A DNA stretch of 64,000 nt from Flavobacterium frigidarium DSM 17623 (GTDB lineage: Bacteria > Bacteroidota > Bacteroidia > Flavobacteriales > Flavobacteriaceae): contig NZ_AUDO01000016.1 of the NCBI RefSeq assembly GCF_000425505.1, positions 28,033 to 92,032 of the forward strand. The letters are read 5' to 3'. The notes under the pieces were generated by a model. The model worked only from the letters and a program-made list of their open reading frames with translations. It made no database searches and was not told the origin of the DNA. Both the position numbers and the translations under genes were made by a program. Positions within the stretch are counted from its first letter, which is position 1, and the number at the start of each line of letters is the position of its first letter. Positions 26,730-35,672 of this stretch are shown one piece after another.

Positions 26730-27131
26730 CTAATTGCTTAATTTTTTTGCTGTACTAAGTTCGACATAACTTATGGAGCAAATAATTATTGCTTCTATTA
26801 AAAAATACGTTGTTCCAAATATTGTTAGTGAGTTGTAATTTATGATCAGCAATCCTATTATAAGTGCGTTATAAAGTATGTTTGCTACGCCAATAATTTT
26901 GATAAAAGCAGTCTTATTATTTTTTAAAAATAAATAGCAACTAGCGGAATAAATACAAAAGCACATTGATAGTATGGATAGATAGGTCAAGACATTTTTT
27001 GGCATTCCAATATAATGTTCAGGGATTTGCAACAGTACAATTAGAAAAACCGTCGTCAATAAAGCTCCTAAACTATCAATAAGAAAGAGGTTTTTTAAGT
27101 TTCCTGCTAAATAGGTTGTGATTTTGTTCAT
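26730..27131 (-). CDS. Small integral membrane protein, function unknown
   Basis: 133 residues with four hydrophobic helices (LGALLTTVFLIVLLQI, VLTYLSILSMCFCIYSASCY, IIGVANILYNALIIGLLIIN and TYFLIEAIIICSISYVEL). There is a positively charged loop after helix 2 (LKNNKTAFIK). No catalytic motif is seen. It is monocistronic, with repeat copy D lying just upstream. It cannot be assigned to a family by eye. Confidence 0.7.
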   Translation of the reverse strand: MNKITTYLAGNLKNLFLIDSLGALLTTVFLIVLLQIPEHYIGMPKNVLTYLSILSMCFCIYSASCYLFLKNNKTAFIKIIGVANILYNALIIGLLIINYNSLTIFGTTYFLIEAIIICSISYVELSTAKKLSN

Positions 27132-27238
27132 TTAACTAATTGTAGATTCATAATATTTATTGGCTTTTGCTAGTATCTCGGCAAGCACTACCATTTGTTA
27201 TGGTATCAAAATTATATAGGGGAGAACAATTTTTTTTC

Positions 27239-27331
27239 TGCCCAGGATAGCAATGGAAAGCACGTAAAGATTGCTTTATTTCAAAAAACAAATCCCTAAA
27301 CAGCGACCAACGGAAGCTCGTCTTAGGGATT
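27239..27331 (-). repeat. Intergenic structured repeat, copy D (highly diverged, opposite orientation)
   Basis: Read on the plus strand, the segment GCCCAGGATAGCAATGGAAA resembles the reverse complement of the right flank of copies B and C (GCCCTGATAGTAGTGGAAAT). CAGCGACCAACGGAAGCTC resembles that of the left flank. A 9-bp inverted repeat AATCCCTAA/TTAGGGATT encloses the second part and may act as a terminator. The assignment is tentative. Confidence 0.45.
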
Positions 27332-27399
27332 ATGTTTTTATAAAGCAGGCTGCGTACTTGCAATGTATAGCCTGATGTGGCAGCGCGGTAAATACTAAA

Positions 27400-27981
27400 T
27401 TATATCAAGCCTTGAATTTTAGCGTGCTGTAATAGAATAATTGTTTTGGCATCCTTAATTTCGCCTGAAGCAATCATCGCATAGGCTTCATCAAAAGTCA
27501 TTTCAAGAACTTCTATATTTTCTTGTTCCTCTTCTAGTCCTCCGCCTTCGCTCACTTGCATGCTTTCATTGTATTCACCTGTAAAAAGGTATAGAATCTC
27601 AGTTACTGCTCCAGGCGACATATACGTTTCCATAACTTTACTGACAGTTGTCAATCGGTAACCAGTTTCTTCTTCGGTTTCTCTAATAATGCATTGCTCA
27701 GGATTATCTTGGTCTAACAAACCAGCGCAAACTTCGATTAGTAACCCCGTTTTATTACCGTTTAAATATGTTGGCATTCTAAACTGACGCGTTAAAATAA
27801 CGGTTTTCTTTTCTTTATTATAAAGTAAGATGGCAGCTCCATTTCCACGGTCATAGACTTCTCTTTTTTGAGTGATCCAGCTGTTGTCATTTTTTTTAAA
27901 GTCGAATGTGACTTTGTTCAAGATATACCAGTTATCAGAAAGTATTTGAGTGTCTTGAATTTTTATTTCAGGGATGTGCAT
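27400..27981 (-). CDS. nudK: NUDIX hydrolase, GDP-mannose pyrophosphatase type
   Basis: 193 residues. The Nudix box reads AGLLDQDNPEQCIIRETEEETGY (key residues Arg100, Glu101, Glu104, Glu105), with the variant spacing also seen in E. coli NudK. The flanking EVYDRGNGAAILLYN and VILTRQFRMPTYLNG blocks fit NudK, which hydrolyses GDP-mannose. Substrate assignment rests on similarity. The gene lies 60 bp past purA, but a terminator in that gap suggests its own transcription. Confidence 0.87.
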   Translation of the reverse strand: MHIPEIKIQDTQILSDNWYILNKVTFDFKKNDNSWITQKREVYDRGNGAAILLYNKEKKTVILTRQFRMPTYLNGNKTGLLIEVCAGLLDQDNPEQCIIRETEEETGYRLTTVSKVMETYMSPGAVTEILYLFTGEYNESMQVSEGGGLEEEQENIEVLEMTFDEAYAMIASGEIKDAKTIILLQHAKIQGLI

Positions 27982-28002
27982 AATTTTAAATTTGTTTTGT
28001 AA

Positions 28003-28033
28003 AATAAAAAACGCCCTGATATCTCAGAGCGTT
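28003..28033 (-). terminator. Terminator of purA
   Basis: A stem AACGC-C-CTGA with TCAG-A-GCGTT (one mismatch) and loop TATC. On the minus strand it is followed by a T-rich run. Confidence 0.8.
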
Positions 28034-28041
28034 AGTGAATA

Positions 28042-29313
28042 TTATTTAAGGATAGTTTGTTTCCTATCAGGTCCTACAGATACAATCTTAATAGGCACTT
28101 CAACTTCCTTTTCAATGAATTCGATATACGCTTTTAATTCTGCTGGTAGCTCCTCGTAAGTCGTCATTCCAGTTAAATCAGCTTTCCAACCTTTGAACTC
28201 TTGATAAACAGGAGTTACATTTTCTGGTTCGATGTTGTATGGGAAATGAGCAATATTTTGTCCTTTATACGTATACTCAGTACACACTTTTAAAGTTTCA
28301 AAACCTGAAAGAACATCCCCTTTCATCATCATTAATTGTGTTACACCGTTCACTTGAATAGCATATTTAAGAGCAACAAGGTCTAACCAACCGCAACGTC
28401 TTTGTCTTCCTGTTACAGAACCAAATTCGTTACCTACGCGTGCCATTGTTGTTCCATCTTCATCAAAAAGTTCTGTTGGAAAAGGTCCGCTGCCTACACG
28501 TGTAACGTAAGCTTTGAAAATTCCGTATACTTCTTTGATTTTGTTTGGTGCTATACCTAAACCAGTACAAGCTCCAGCAGCAGTAGTGTTAGACGAAGTA
28601 ACAAATGGATATGTTCCAAAATCTACATCTAATAATGATCCTTGAGCTCCTTCACATAGAATAGATTTACCTGCTTTTTGAGCTTGGTGCATGTATTCTT
28701 CACTATCAATGAAATCTAATTTTTTAAGTTCTTCGATAGATTCAAAAAATTCTCTTTCAAGTTCAGCTAGGTTATATTGAATGTTTACATCGTGAAATGC
28801 AATCATTGCTTCGTGCTTGTCAGCAAGTGCTCTATATCTTTCTTTAAAATCTTCTAATTCAATGTCTCCCACACGAATTCCGTTTCTTCCAGTTTTGTCC
28901 ATGTATGTTGGACCAATACCTTTAAGAGTAGAACCAATCTTAGCTTTCCCTTTTGACGCTTCAGATGCAGCGTCTAATAAACGGTGAGTAGGTAAGATTA
29001 AATGTGCTTTTCTTGAAATGATTAATTTACTTTTAATGTCTAAATTGAATTTTTCAAGACCTTCGATCTCTTTTTGAAAAACTACAGGATCAATTACGAC
29101 TCCGTTACCAATTACATTTACAGCAGTTTTATGAAAAATACCTGAAGGAATTGTTCTAAGAACGTGTTTGATTCCGTCAAATTCTAATGTATGTCCTGCA
29201 TTTGGTCCTCCTTGAAAACGAGCGATAATGTCATAATTTGATGTAAGTACATCAACTATTTTTCCTTTTCCCTCATCTCCCCATTGTAATCCTAGTAATA
29301 AATCTACAGCCAT
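28042..29313 (-). CDS. purA: Adenylosuccinate synthase
   Basis: 423 residues. It catalyses the GTP-dependent first step from IMP to AMP. The N-terminal P-loop is LLLGLQWGDEGKGK, followed by FQGGPNAGHT and the IMP-binding block KGIGPTYMDKTGRNGIRVGD, and later VTGRQRRCGWLDL and SVGPDRKQTI. Length and motifs are normal. It is the third of a colinear minus-strand group: rel, Fur-like regulator, purA. Confidence 0.97.
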   Translation of the reverse strand: MAVDLLLGLQWGDEGKGKIVDVLTSNYDIIARFQGGPNAGHTLEFDGIKHVLRTIPSGIFHKTAVNVIGNGVVIDPVVFQKEIEGLEKFNLDIKSKLIISRKAHLILPTHRLLDAASEASKGKAKIGSTLKGIGPTYMDKTGRNGIRVGDIELEDFKERYRALADKHEAMIAFHDVNIQYNLAELEREFFESIEELKKLDFIDSEEYMHQAQKAGKSILCEGAQGSLLDVDFGTYPFVTSSNTTAAGACTGLGIAPNKIKEVYGIFKAYVTRVGSGPFPTELFDEDGTTMARVGNEFGSVTGRQRRCGWLDLVALKYAIQVNGVTQLMMMKGDVLSGFETLKVCTEYTYKGQNIAHFPYNIEPENVTPVYQEFKGWKADLTGMTTYEELPAELKAYIEFIEKEVEVPIKIVSVGPDRKQTILK

Positions 29314-29409
29314 TCTAAATTATTATTTGTTGTTGTTGCGACAGTTTACATTGCTGTCAAAATAGTTACTTATTATTGTGTTATTGCAAAATTATACTAT
29401 TGCAAATGT

Positions 29410-29889
29410 TTATTCTTCTGTTGGCAATTCAGGTTTTGCACCTTTTTTTACACCATAAAAATACAGCGAGTGATTTGTGATTTCTACATCAAAAATCTCT
29501 TCGATAGTCTTTTTTATCGTTTGAATGCGAGGGTCACAAAATTCAATTACTTCACCAGTATCAGTCATGATAATGTGATCGTGCTGTTTGTCAAAATATG
29601 ATTTCTCATAGTGCGCTTGGTTTTGACCAAACTGGTGTTTTCGAACTAAACCGCAATCTAAAAGTAATTCTATCGTATTATAAAGCGTGGCTCTACTTAC
29701 ACGATAGTTTTTGTTTTTCATTTTAATATAAAGATTCTCTATATCAAAATGTTCTTCACTTTCGTAAATTTCCTGAAGGATAGAATAGCGCTCAGGAGTC
29801 TTTCTATGGCCTTTATTTTCAAGATACATTGTAAAAACATTTTTTACAATCTCTTGGTTTTTGTTGTTATCTGTGGAAATGAGTGTCAT
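29410..29889 (-). CDS. Fur family transcriptional regulator
   Basis: From ATG 29,889 the protein has 159 residues. The N-terminal winged helix ([20 protein letters not shown], then [20 protein letters not shown]) and the metal site ([17 protein letters not shown]) are typical. There are only two cysteines and no CxxC pair, so a structural zinc site of the common kind is absent. The sensor type (iron, zinc or peroxide) cannot be told. A TTG codon 9 bp upstream is also in frame but overlaps the -7 promoter box, which argues for the ATG and an almost leaderless mRNA. Confidence 0.9.
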   Translation of the reverse strand: MTLISTDNNKNQEIVKNVFTMYLENKGHRKTPERYSILQEIYESEEHFDIENLYIKMKNKNYRVSRATLYNTIELLLDCGLVRKHQFGQNQAHYEKSYFDKQHDHIIMTDTGEVIEFCDPRIQTIKKTIEEIFDVEITNHSLYFYGVKKGAKPELPTEE

Positions 29890-29895
29890 ATCTGG

Positions 29896-29927
29896 CAAAG
29901 ATAAATTTTTATTTTAATAGTTTTCAA
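29896..29927 (-). promoter_or_regulatory. Promoter of the Fur-like gene
   Basis: On the minus strand a TTG (29,925-29,927), 21 bp, then TATCTTTG (29,896-29,903), a full match to the Bacteroidota consensus. The -7 box ends only 7 bp before the ATG. Confidence 0.7.
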
Positions 29928-30049
29928 GTTTAAATAGGTATAACAAGATAAATTTGTGAGTTTTTAAACAAATACAAATGTAATACAGCGCTTGTGTATT
30001 ATTCCTACTGCATATCTATAGCAATAAGCACTCCATTTATTTACTTAAA

Positions 30050-32284
30050 TTATTTTTTATAAACTCGTGTCACTTTGTCAACTCCATCAATTTTCTTGAT
30101 ATTTTCAATTAATTTTTTGAGAATAGTAATATTTTGTACCACTACAATCACTTGTCCTTTAAATAAACCTGCGTCACCACTCAAAGAAATACTTTGAATA
30201 TTAACGTGCATGTTGTTTGAAATGACTTTTGTTAATTGATTAGTCAATCCTAGAGTGTCCATTCCAGTAATGTTCAAAATAGCTTTGAACTCTTGCTGTG
30301 ATGAATCTACCCATTTAGCTTGCATGATGCGGTACGCATAATTTGATTGCATGGCTATGGCATTAGGGCAATCTTTTTTATGTACTTTAATCCCGTCGTT
30401 GATGGTTACAAAACCAAAAACTTGATCTCCTGGTATCGGGTTGCAACAAGTAGATAGTTTGTAATCTAATTTGTCTTCGTCTTTCCCAAAAACAAGCATG
30501 TCAAAGTTATTGCTTAAAACAGGTCTGTGAATATCTACTTCAGCAGTTTGACCGCTGCGTTTCATTTTATTTTTGAAAAAGTTGATTAAAGTATTGCTTT
30601 TTTGAGCAGCATAATCTTTCAATTGCTGATTCTCAATAGAACCTACACCCACACGATAGAATAAATCCAAACTCGTTTTTAACTGAAAGAAATTAACCAA
30701 TTCATTCACCACCGATTCGTTGACGGTAATTTTAAGGTGCTTTAATTTACGGGTAAGGATTTCTTTTCCTTCCTCTGCAATCTTCTTAGTATTTTCGTTT
30801 AAGACATTGCGTATTTTATTTTTGGCTCTTGAAGTTGTAACGTAATCTAACCAGTTGATGGTTGGTTTTTGATTTGGTGATGTAATGATTTCGACTTGAT
30901 CACCACTTTTTAGTTCGTAATTCAGTGGAACTAATTTTCCGTTAACGCGTGTTCCTCGAGTTTTAATCCCAATTTCTGAGTGAATACTAAATGCAAAGTC
31001 TAGTGAAGTGGCACCTTTTGGCAGTGATTTAATGTCTCCTTTAGGTGTAAAAATGTAAATTTCTTTCGAATATAAATTCATTTTGAAATCTTCCACAAAA
31101 TCAACTGCGCTAGTCTCTGAGTTTTCCAGTGCCTCTTTCAGTAAGTTCAACCACACATCAAGACCACTTTCCTCAGTAGCTCCATTTTTATATTTGTAAT
31201 GTGCAGCATACCCTTTCTCGGCTATTTCGTCCATACGTTCGCTTCGTACTTGAATTTCTACCCAACGTCCTTTTGGTCCCATTACAGTGATGTGTAACGC
31301 TTCATAACCAGTAGATTTTGGTGACGAAATCCAATCTCTCAAACGGCTAGGGCTGGGTCTATAATGGTCGGTAACTATCGAATATATTTTCCAAGCAATA
31401 AATTTCTCCTCGTTAGGAGGGGATTTATATACGATTCGTAATGCAAATTTATCATATACTTCGTCAAAGCTCACATTTTGAGCTTTCATTTTTCTGCGAA
31501 TAGAGTAGATTGACTTAGGTCTTCCTTTAATCACATAATCGATATTTTCAATATCTAAAGATGTTTTTATAATATCAGAAATGTCTTTGATATAAGCGTC
31601 TTGCTGCTCCTTAGTTTCTCTAATTTTACTAACAATGTCATTGTAAACAGCGGGTTCGGTATATTTTAAACCTAAATCCTCTAACTTATTTTTAATATTA
31701 TACAAGCCCAATCTATGTGCAAGAGGTGCATAGATATACAAAGTTTCTGATGCGATTTTAACCTGCTTGTAATCTACCATAGATTCCATGGTTTGCATAT
31801 TGTGCAAGCGGTCAGCAATCTTGATTAAAATCACACGCACATCATCATTAAGAGTCAGTAGCATTTTTCTAAAGTTCTCTGCTTGCATAGAAACGTTCAT
31901 ATCTTTTTGCACCAAAGATATTTTTGTAAGTCCTTCTACTAGTTGGGCAACTTTAGGATTAAACATGCGCTCGATATCCTTAACGGTTGTTGGGGTGTCC
32001 TCAACAACATCATGCATCAAAGCAGCCGCAATAGAGGTAGCTCCCAAACCAATTTCTGAGGCAACAATTTTTGCTACAGCTATGGGATGAAAAATATAAG
32101 CTTCCCCTGATTTTCTACGTTGTTCTTTATGTGCATCTACTGCAACATCAAAAGCTTTCCGAATTAGTTTTTTATCATCCGTTGAAAGCGTTTGATAACT
32201 AATTCGAAGCAATTCTTTATATTCTTGCGCAATTGCTTTATTCTCTTTTTCTATATCTATTTCTGTCATAGCAGCAGGGTTCAT
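30050..32284 (-). CDS. rel: Bifunctional (p)ppGpp synthetase/hydrolase (Rel family)
   Basis: 744 residues. It has an N-terminal HD hydrolase domain (AALMHDVVEDTPTTV), a synthetase domain (GRPKSIYSIRRKMK and STGYEALHITVMGP), a TGS domain (IYIFTPKGDIKSLPKGATSL) and a C-terminal ACT domain (LNITGMDTLGLTNQLTKVIS). The intact HD motif and synthetase residues suggest both activities, as expected for the single long Rel of Bacteroidota. It makes and removes the stringent-response alarmone. A second in-frame Met (32,269; MTEIDIEKEN) is an equally good start. Confidence 0.96.
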   Translation of the reverse strand: MNPAAMTEIDIEKENKAIAQEYKELLRISYQTLSTDDKKLIRKAFDVAVDAHKEQRRKSGEAYIFHPIAVAKIVASEIGLGATSIAAALMHDVVEDTPTTVKDIERMFNPKVAQLVEGLTKISLVQKDMNVSMQAENFRKMLLTLNDDVRVILIKIADRLHNMQTMESMVDYKQVKIASETLYIYAPLAHRLGLYNIKNKLEDLGLKYTEPAVYNDIVSKIRETKEQQDAYIKDISDIIKTSLDIENIDYVIKGRPKSIYSIRRKMKAQNVSFDEVYDKFALRIVYKSPPNEEKFIAWKIYSIVTDHYRPSPSRLRDWISSPKSTGYEALHITVMGPKGRWVEIQVRSERMDEIAEKGYAAHYKYKNGATEESGLDVWLNLLKEALENSETSAVDFVEDFKMNLYSKEIYIFTPKGDIKSLPKGATSLDFAFSIHSEIGIKTRGTRVNGKLVPLNYELKSGDQVEIITSPNQKPTINWLDYVTTSRAKNKIRNVLNENTKKIAEEGKEILTRKLKHLKITVNESVVNELVNFFQLKTSLDLFYRVGVGSIENQQLKDYAAQKSNTLINFFKNKMKRSGQTAEVDIHRPVLSNNFDMLVFGKDEDKLDYKLSTCCNPIPGDQVFGFVTINDGIKVHKKDCPNAIAMQSNYAYRIMQAKWVDSSQQEFKAILNITGMDTLGLTNQLTKVISNNMHVNIQSISLSGDAGLFKGQVIVVVQNITILKKLIENIKKIDGVDKVTRVYKK

Positions 32285-32369
32285 TTTCTAAAAATAACGA
32301 TAAGTTTGCATATATGCAAGCTCTAAATTACTCGAATTCAGTAATGCAAACAGCACTTTTATACCACTA

Positions 32370-33920
32370 TTATAATGCCACTTTTTTAAACTCTAAATCT
32401 TGAAAATCATAACTAAAATCAGTCAGTTCAGAGATGGCGTTCATTTTTAATCCGCTAACTATTTCAGCGTCATTTGTTTCGAATAAAAGGTGGGCGTCAG
32501 CATGAAAATAAGCATTGTCCCACTTCACGACATAATTTCCTTTTTTATAAAAGAAAACTTCTCCTTTCAATTGTGAAGAGCGTTTTGAAGTAAAGAAAAC
32601 ACGCCCTTTTTTCTCAGAAATTACCACTTCTCCAAACCAATTATCTCTGTATGTTCCTAAAATAGCTTTATAATCGACTTTTATTTTCTCTTTTTTATTT
32701 TTGGCAACAGTTGCCCAAACGTCTTCGGTAACTTTGTCAGCAGACGCAGCATGCGCTTTCATTTGGTCGCTATAAGTTGTCACGTAATCATCAGAAGTGA
32801 TTCCTAGATAACTGTCTTTAATAGTGTTTGTAATTGCATTAAATGCAGCTCCAGATTGTTGGTTTGTCAAAACGATAATTCCTAGCTGCAATTCAGGAAT
32901 ATAAGTTGTTTGTGTAACGATGCCTTCTAGTCCTCCAGTATGTGTTACTTGTTTGTATCCTTTAACATCACTTAAAAACCATCCCAAACCGTAACCATTA
33001 AAATGGGTGTTATAAGGTGCTCGTGTTTTTGTAGGAATGATAGTTTGTAATTGCCACATCTCATCATGTTGCTTTTCTGAAAATAATTGTTTGTTGTCTG
33101 TGCCGTATTTTCCATTGTTCATTTGCATGATGGCCCATTTACTCAAGTCATTAACACTAGAATAAATTCCGGCTGCGGCATCAAAAAGTTGGTTTTGATA
33201 TCTTTTAATTACTTTTAATTTTCCGTCGATAGGCACGTGTGGCGCAATTATATTTGATGAATCTTTAAGTCGTACAAATGAAGCTGCGCTATTATTCATT
33301 TGTAGTGGTTGCATGATGCGTTGTTCAATAAAATCTCCCCAGCTTTGTCCGCTTACAACATGAATCACTTCTCCTGCAACAATGTAAAGTAAGTTGTCAT
33401 AATCATACTTTGTTCTAAAAGCCGAAACTGGTTTTAAATATTGTAGGTTCACAATAATATCTTGTGCCGTAAAGTCACTTCCGTCAGGCCAAATCATTAA
33501 ATCTCCTGCTCCTAATCCCAAGCCACTTCTGTGTGTTAACAAATCACGAATCGTGAATTCTTGTGTCACATAATCATTGTACATTTTGAAATCAGGAAGG
33601 TATTTTACTACTTTGTCGTCCCACTTTATTTTGCCCTCATCTACCAGCATAGCGAGTGCTGCACTTGTAAAAGCTTTACTATTTGAAGCAATCCCAAATA
33701 AAGTATTAGCATCTACTTTTTCTTTTGTGTCAATAGATTTTACTCCATATCCTTCTGCAAGAACGACTTTTCCATCTTTTATAATCGCCACTGCTATTCC
33801 GGGTACATTAAAAGCTGTCAATGTTCTATTGACTAATTTATCAACCTCTGGAGCTGTAATTTGTGCAAATGTGAAACTTACAGTGAATAAGGTTATGGCA
33901 ACAAATATTTTATTTTTCAT
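32370..33920 (-). CDS. Class C beta-lactamase-like serine hydrolase with DUF3471
   Basis: A 516-residue exported protein (signal MKNKIFVAITLFTVSFTFAQ). The catalytic SxxK is Ser79-Asn-Ser-Lys82 (GIASNSKAFTSAA), the Y-x-N element occurs in KYDYDNLLYIVAG, and the third element is HTGG (KQVTHTGGLEG). The last 110 residues (GTYRDNWFGEVVISEKKGRV) are a DUF3471 lipocalin-like domain often found on such peptidases/esterases. It is periplasmic; the substrate may be peptidoglycan peptides or D-amino-acid peptides. A real role in antibiotic resistance is not implied. It follows the TrmH-like gene by 41 bp. Confidence 0.9.
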   Translation of the reverse strand: MKNKIFVAITLFTVSFTFAQITAPEVDKLVNRTLTAFNVPGIAVAIIKDGKVVLAEGYGVKSIDTKEKVDANTLFGIASNSKAFTSAALAMLVDEGKIKWDDKVVKYLPDFKMYNDYVTQEFTIRDLLTHRSGLGLGAGDLMIWPDGSDFTAQDIIVNLQYLKPVSAFRTKYDYDNLLYIVAGEVIHVVSGQSWGDFIEQRIMQPLQMNNSAASFVRLKDSSNIIAPHVPIDGKLKVIKRYQNQLFDAAAGIYSSVNDLSKWAIMQMNNGKYGTDNKQLFSEKQHDEMWQLQTIIPTKTRAPYNTHFNGYGLGWFLSDVKGYKQVTHTGGLEGIVTQTTYIPELQLGIIVLTNQQSGAAFNAITNTIKDSYLGITSDDYVTTYSDQMKAHAASADKVTEDVWATVAKNKKEKIKVDYKAILGTYRDNWFGEVVISEKKGRVFFTSKRSSQLKGEVFFYKKGNYVVKWDNAYFHADAHLLFETNDAEIVSGLKMNAISELTDFSYDFQDLEFKKVAL

Positions 33921-33961
33921 ATGATGGTAGTATAGATAATTGAATTATTGTAAATGAGTTT

Positions 33962-34747
33962 TTAGAATCCTCTTTGTCTTTTTGCTTCGAATATTAAAAT
34001 GGCAGCAGCAACAGAGACGTTCATGCTGTCTATTTCACCTTGCATTGGGATAATGATATTTTGAGTAGCGGCATCGCGCCATTCTTGAGTTAAACCAGTG
34101 GCTTCGGTACCTACAACAAGCGCGGTAGGAGTAGTGTAATTTTGTGTGTGATAAGAAGTCGAATTTTGCAGCGTTGCACAGTAAAAATTAATGTCTTGCT
34201 CTTTTAAAAATGCGATAATTTCTTCGGTTGTTCCGGAGGCGATTTGGTTTGTGAAAAGACAGCCCACACTTGAACGAACAATATTAGGGTTGTATAAATC
34301 ACTTTTTGGATTAGCAATAATTACTGCGTCTAAATTAGCAGCATCTGCTGTACGCAATAGTGCACCTATGTTACCTGGTTTTTCAGGAGCTTCGGCAATT
34401 AATATCAATGGGTTTTTAGAAAGTTTTAAATCATTTAGTTGCATTGATTTTGTTTTGGCTACAGCCAAAATTCCTTCTGTAGTATCTCTATAAGCTAATT
34501 TCTGGAAAACCTCTTTGTTGATTTCGATCAAAGCGGTATTGGGTGCAATTTTTGTAGCTTCGCTTTCTGTGCAAATTTCAGGGTAAAATAAAACAGTTTC
34601 TAAAATATATCCTCCTTTTAAGGCCAGAGTAATTTCGCGCTGCCCCTCGATTAAAAATGTACCGGTTTGCTTGCGATTTTTAGCTTTCTCCTGCAGTAAT
34701 ACAAGGGATTTAATAAAAGGATTTTGAACGGATGAAATTTGTTTCAA
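33962..34747 (-). CDS. TrmH-type SPOUT RNA 2'-O-methyltransferase
   Basis: 261 residues. A short N-terminal RNA-binding domain (ISSVQNPFIKSLVLLQEKAK) precedes a SPOUT knot with motif 1 PGNIGALLRTADAA, motif 2 VVGTEATGLTQEW and motif 3 IDSMNVSVAAAILIFE. It probably methylates a ribose in rRNA or tRNA using SAM; the exact site is unknown. The start is TTG at 34,747: a TAG lies three codons upstream and no ATG is close downstream. A TATCTTTG box at 34,781-34,788 precedes it by about 33 bp. Confidence 0.93.
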   Translation of the reverse strand: MKQISSVQNPFIKSLVLLQEKAKNRKQTGTFLIEGQREITLALKGGYILETVLFYPEICTESEATKIAPNTALIEINKEVFQKLAYRDTTEGILAVAKTKSMQLNDLKLSKNPLILIAEAPEKPGNIGALLRTADAANLDAVIIANPKSDLYNPNIVRSSVGCLFTNQIASGTTEEIIAFLKEQDINFYCATLQNSTSYHTQNYTTPTALVVGTEATGLTQEWRDAATQNIIIPMQGEIDSMNVSVAAAILIFEAKRQRGF

Positions 34748-34780
34748 GGGACTCTAAAATTTAGTTAATACTAGAAGAGG

Positions 34781-34788
34781 CAAAGATA
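34781..34788 (-). promoter_or_regulatory. Candidate -7 element for the TrmH-like gene
   Basis: The minus-strand TATCTTTG is a full TAnnTTTG match about 33 bp before the TTG start. No TTG occurs at the standard distance. Confidence 0.45.
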
Positions 34789-34894
34789 CATAGAGAAAAT
34801 TCAGTTTTTTAAATTTGGGGCTACAATATTTGAGTTTTAGGGACGGAATCGTTAATAAATACCTATAACAACCTATTAAAAGAAGTATTTTTTA

Positions 34895-34902
34895 TAGTTT
34901 TG
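34895..34902 (+). promoter_or_regulatory. Candidate -7 element for the TRIC-like channel gene
   Basis: TAGTTTTG is a full TAnnTTTG match, 51 bp upstream of the ATG. Confidence 0.4.
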
Positions 34903-34953
34903 CGCACTTGCTACTGCAGTACGTAGCACGACTCTACCTATAATTAAAAAATC

Positions 34954-35559
34954 ATGTTTCATTTATTAGATATCATTGGTACATTGGCGTTTGCAATGTC
35001 AGGAGCGTTAACGGCTATGAGTAAAAGAATGGACCCATTTGGGGTTTACATCATTGCTTTTGTAACTGCTGTAGGAGGTGGGACCTTGCGCGATATATTA
35101 ATAGGTAGAACTCCTGTGGGCTGGATGGTAGATCTAGAATATGTCTTTATGATTTCTATAGGTTTTGTGCTAGCATTACTTTTTAGAAAAAGATTCGATC
35201 AACTGCGTACGTCCTTGTTTCTATTTGATACCATTGGTTTAGGAGTTTTTACTTTAATAGGTCTTGAAAAAGGAATTAATGTAGGTCTGCATCCCGTTAT
35301 ATGTATTGCTTTAGGAACAATGACAGCTTGTTTTGGTGGTGTTACAAGAGATATTTTATGTAATGAAATTCCCGTAATCTTTAGGAAAGAGATTTATGCT
35401 ACCATTTGTATTCTTGGTGGATTGGTTTTCTTCGGTTTACGCAGCTTTAATTTAGAGAGTGATATTATGTATTTAATCACTTCAATTGTAATTATTTCAG
35501 TTCGTTTAATGGCGGTAAAATGGAAATGGTATTTACCAACATTAGATCATAAAGCATAG
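34954..35559 (+). CDS. Trimeric intracellular cation channel family protein (UPF0126, YadS-like)
   Basis: A 201-residue membrane protein with six or seven helices in two repeated halves. The half-signature G-T-L-A-F-A-x-S-G appears as IIGTLAFAMSGALTAMSKRM, and GGGTLRDILIGRTP with GGVTRDILCNEIPVIF are the paired GGxxRD motifs. Bacterial homologues form potassium-permeable trimeric channels; some are implicated in glycine transport. The physiological role here is unknown. It converges with ftsE. Confidence 0.9.
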   Translation: MFHLLDIIGTLAFAMSGALTAMSKRMDPFGVYIIAFVTAVGGGTLRDILIGRTPVGWMVDLEYVFMISIGFVLALLFRKRFDQLRTSLFLFDTIGLGVFTLIGLEKGINVGLHPVICIALGTMTACFGGVTRDILCNEIPVIFRKEIYATICILGGLVFFGLRSFNLESDIMYLITSIVIISVRLMAVKWKWYLPTLDHKA

Positions 35560-35570
35560 TTTTTTTTCGA

Positions 35571-35627
35571 AAAAAAAAGCGTTAAAAATCATATTTCTTG
35601 TTGAAAGAATAGGTGATTTTTAACGCT
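35571..35627 (-). terminator. Terminator of ftsE
   Basis: A long stem AGCGTTAAAAATCA/TGATTTTTAACGCT with a partly paired loop. On the minus strand it is followed by eight T residues. Confidence 0.9.
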
Positions 35628-35672
35628 GTATTGTTTTGGCAAAAGCCTAAGAATTGTGTTTTTAATTAAGGA

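Noticed and set aside
32370..33920. True beta-lactamase resistance gene
   Set aside because: It has the class C fold with a DUF3471 tail, which marks a wide peptidase/esterase group; the sequence alone does not support antibiotic hydrolysis.
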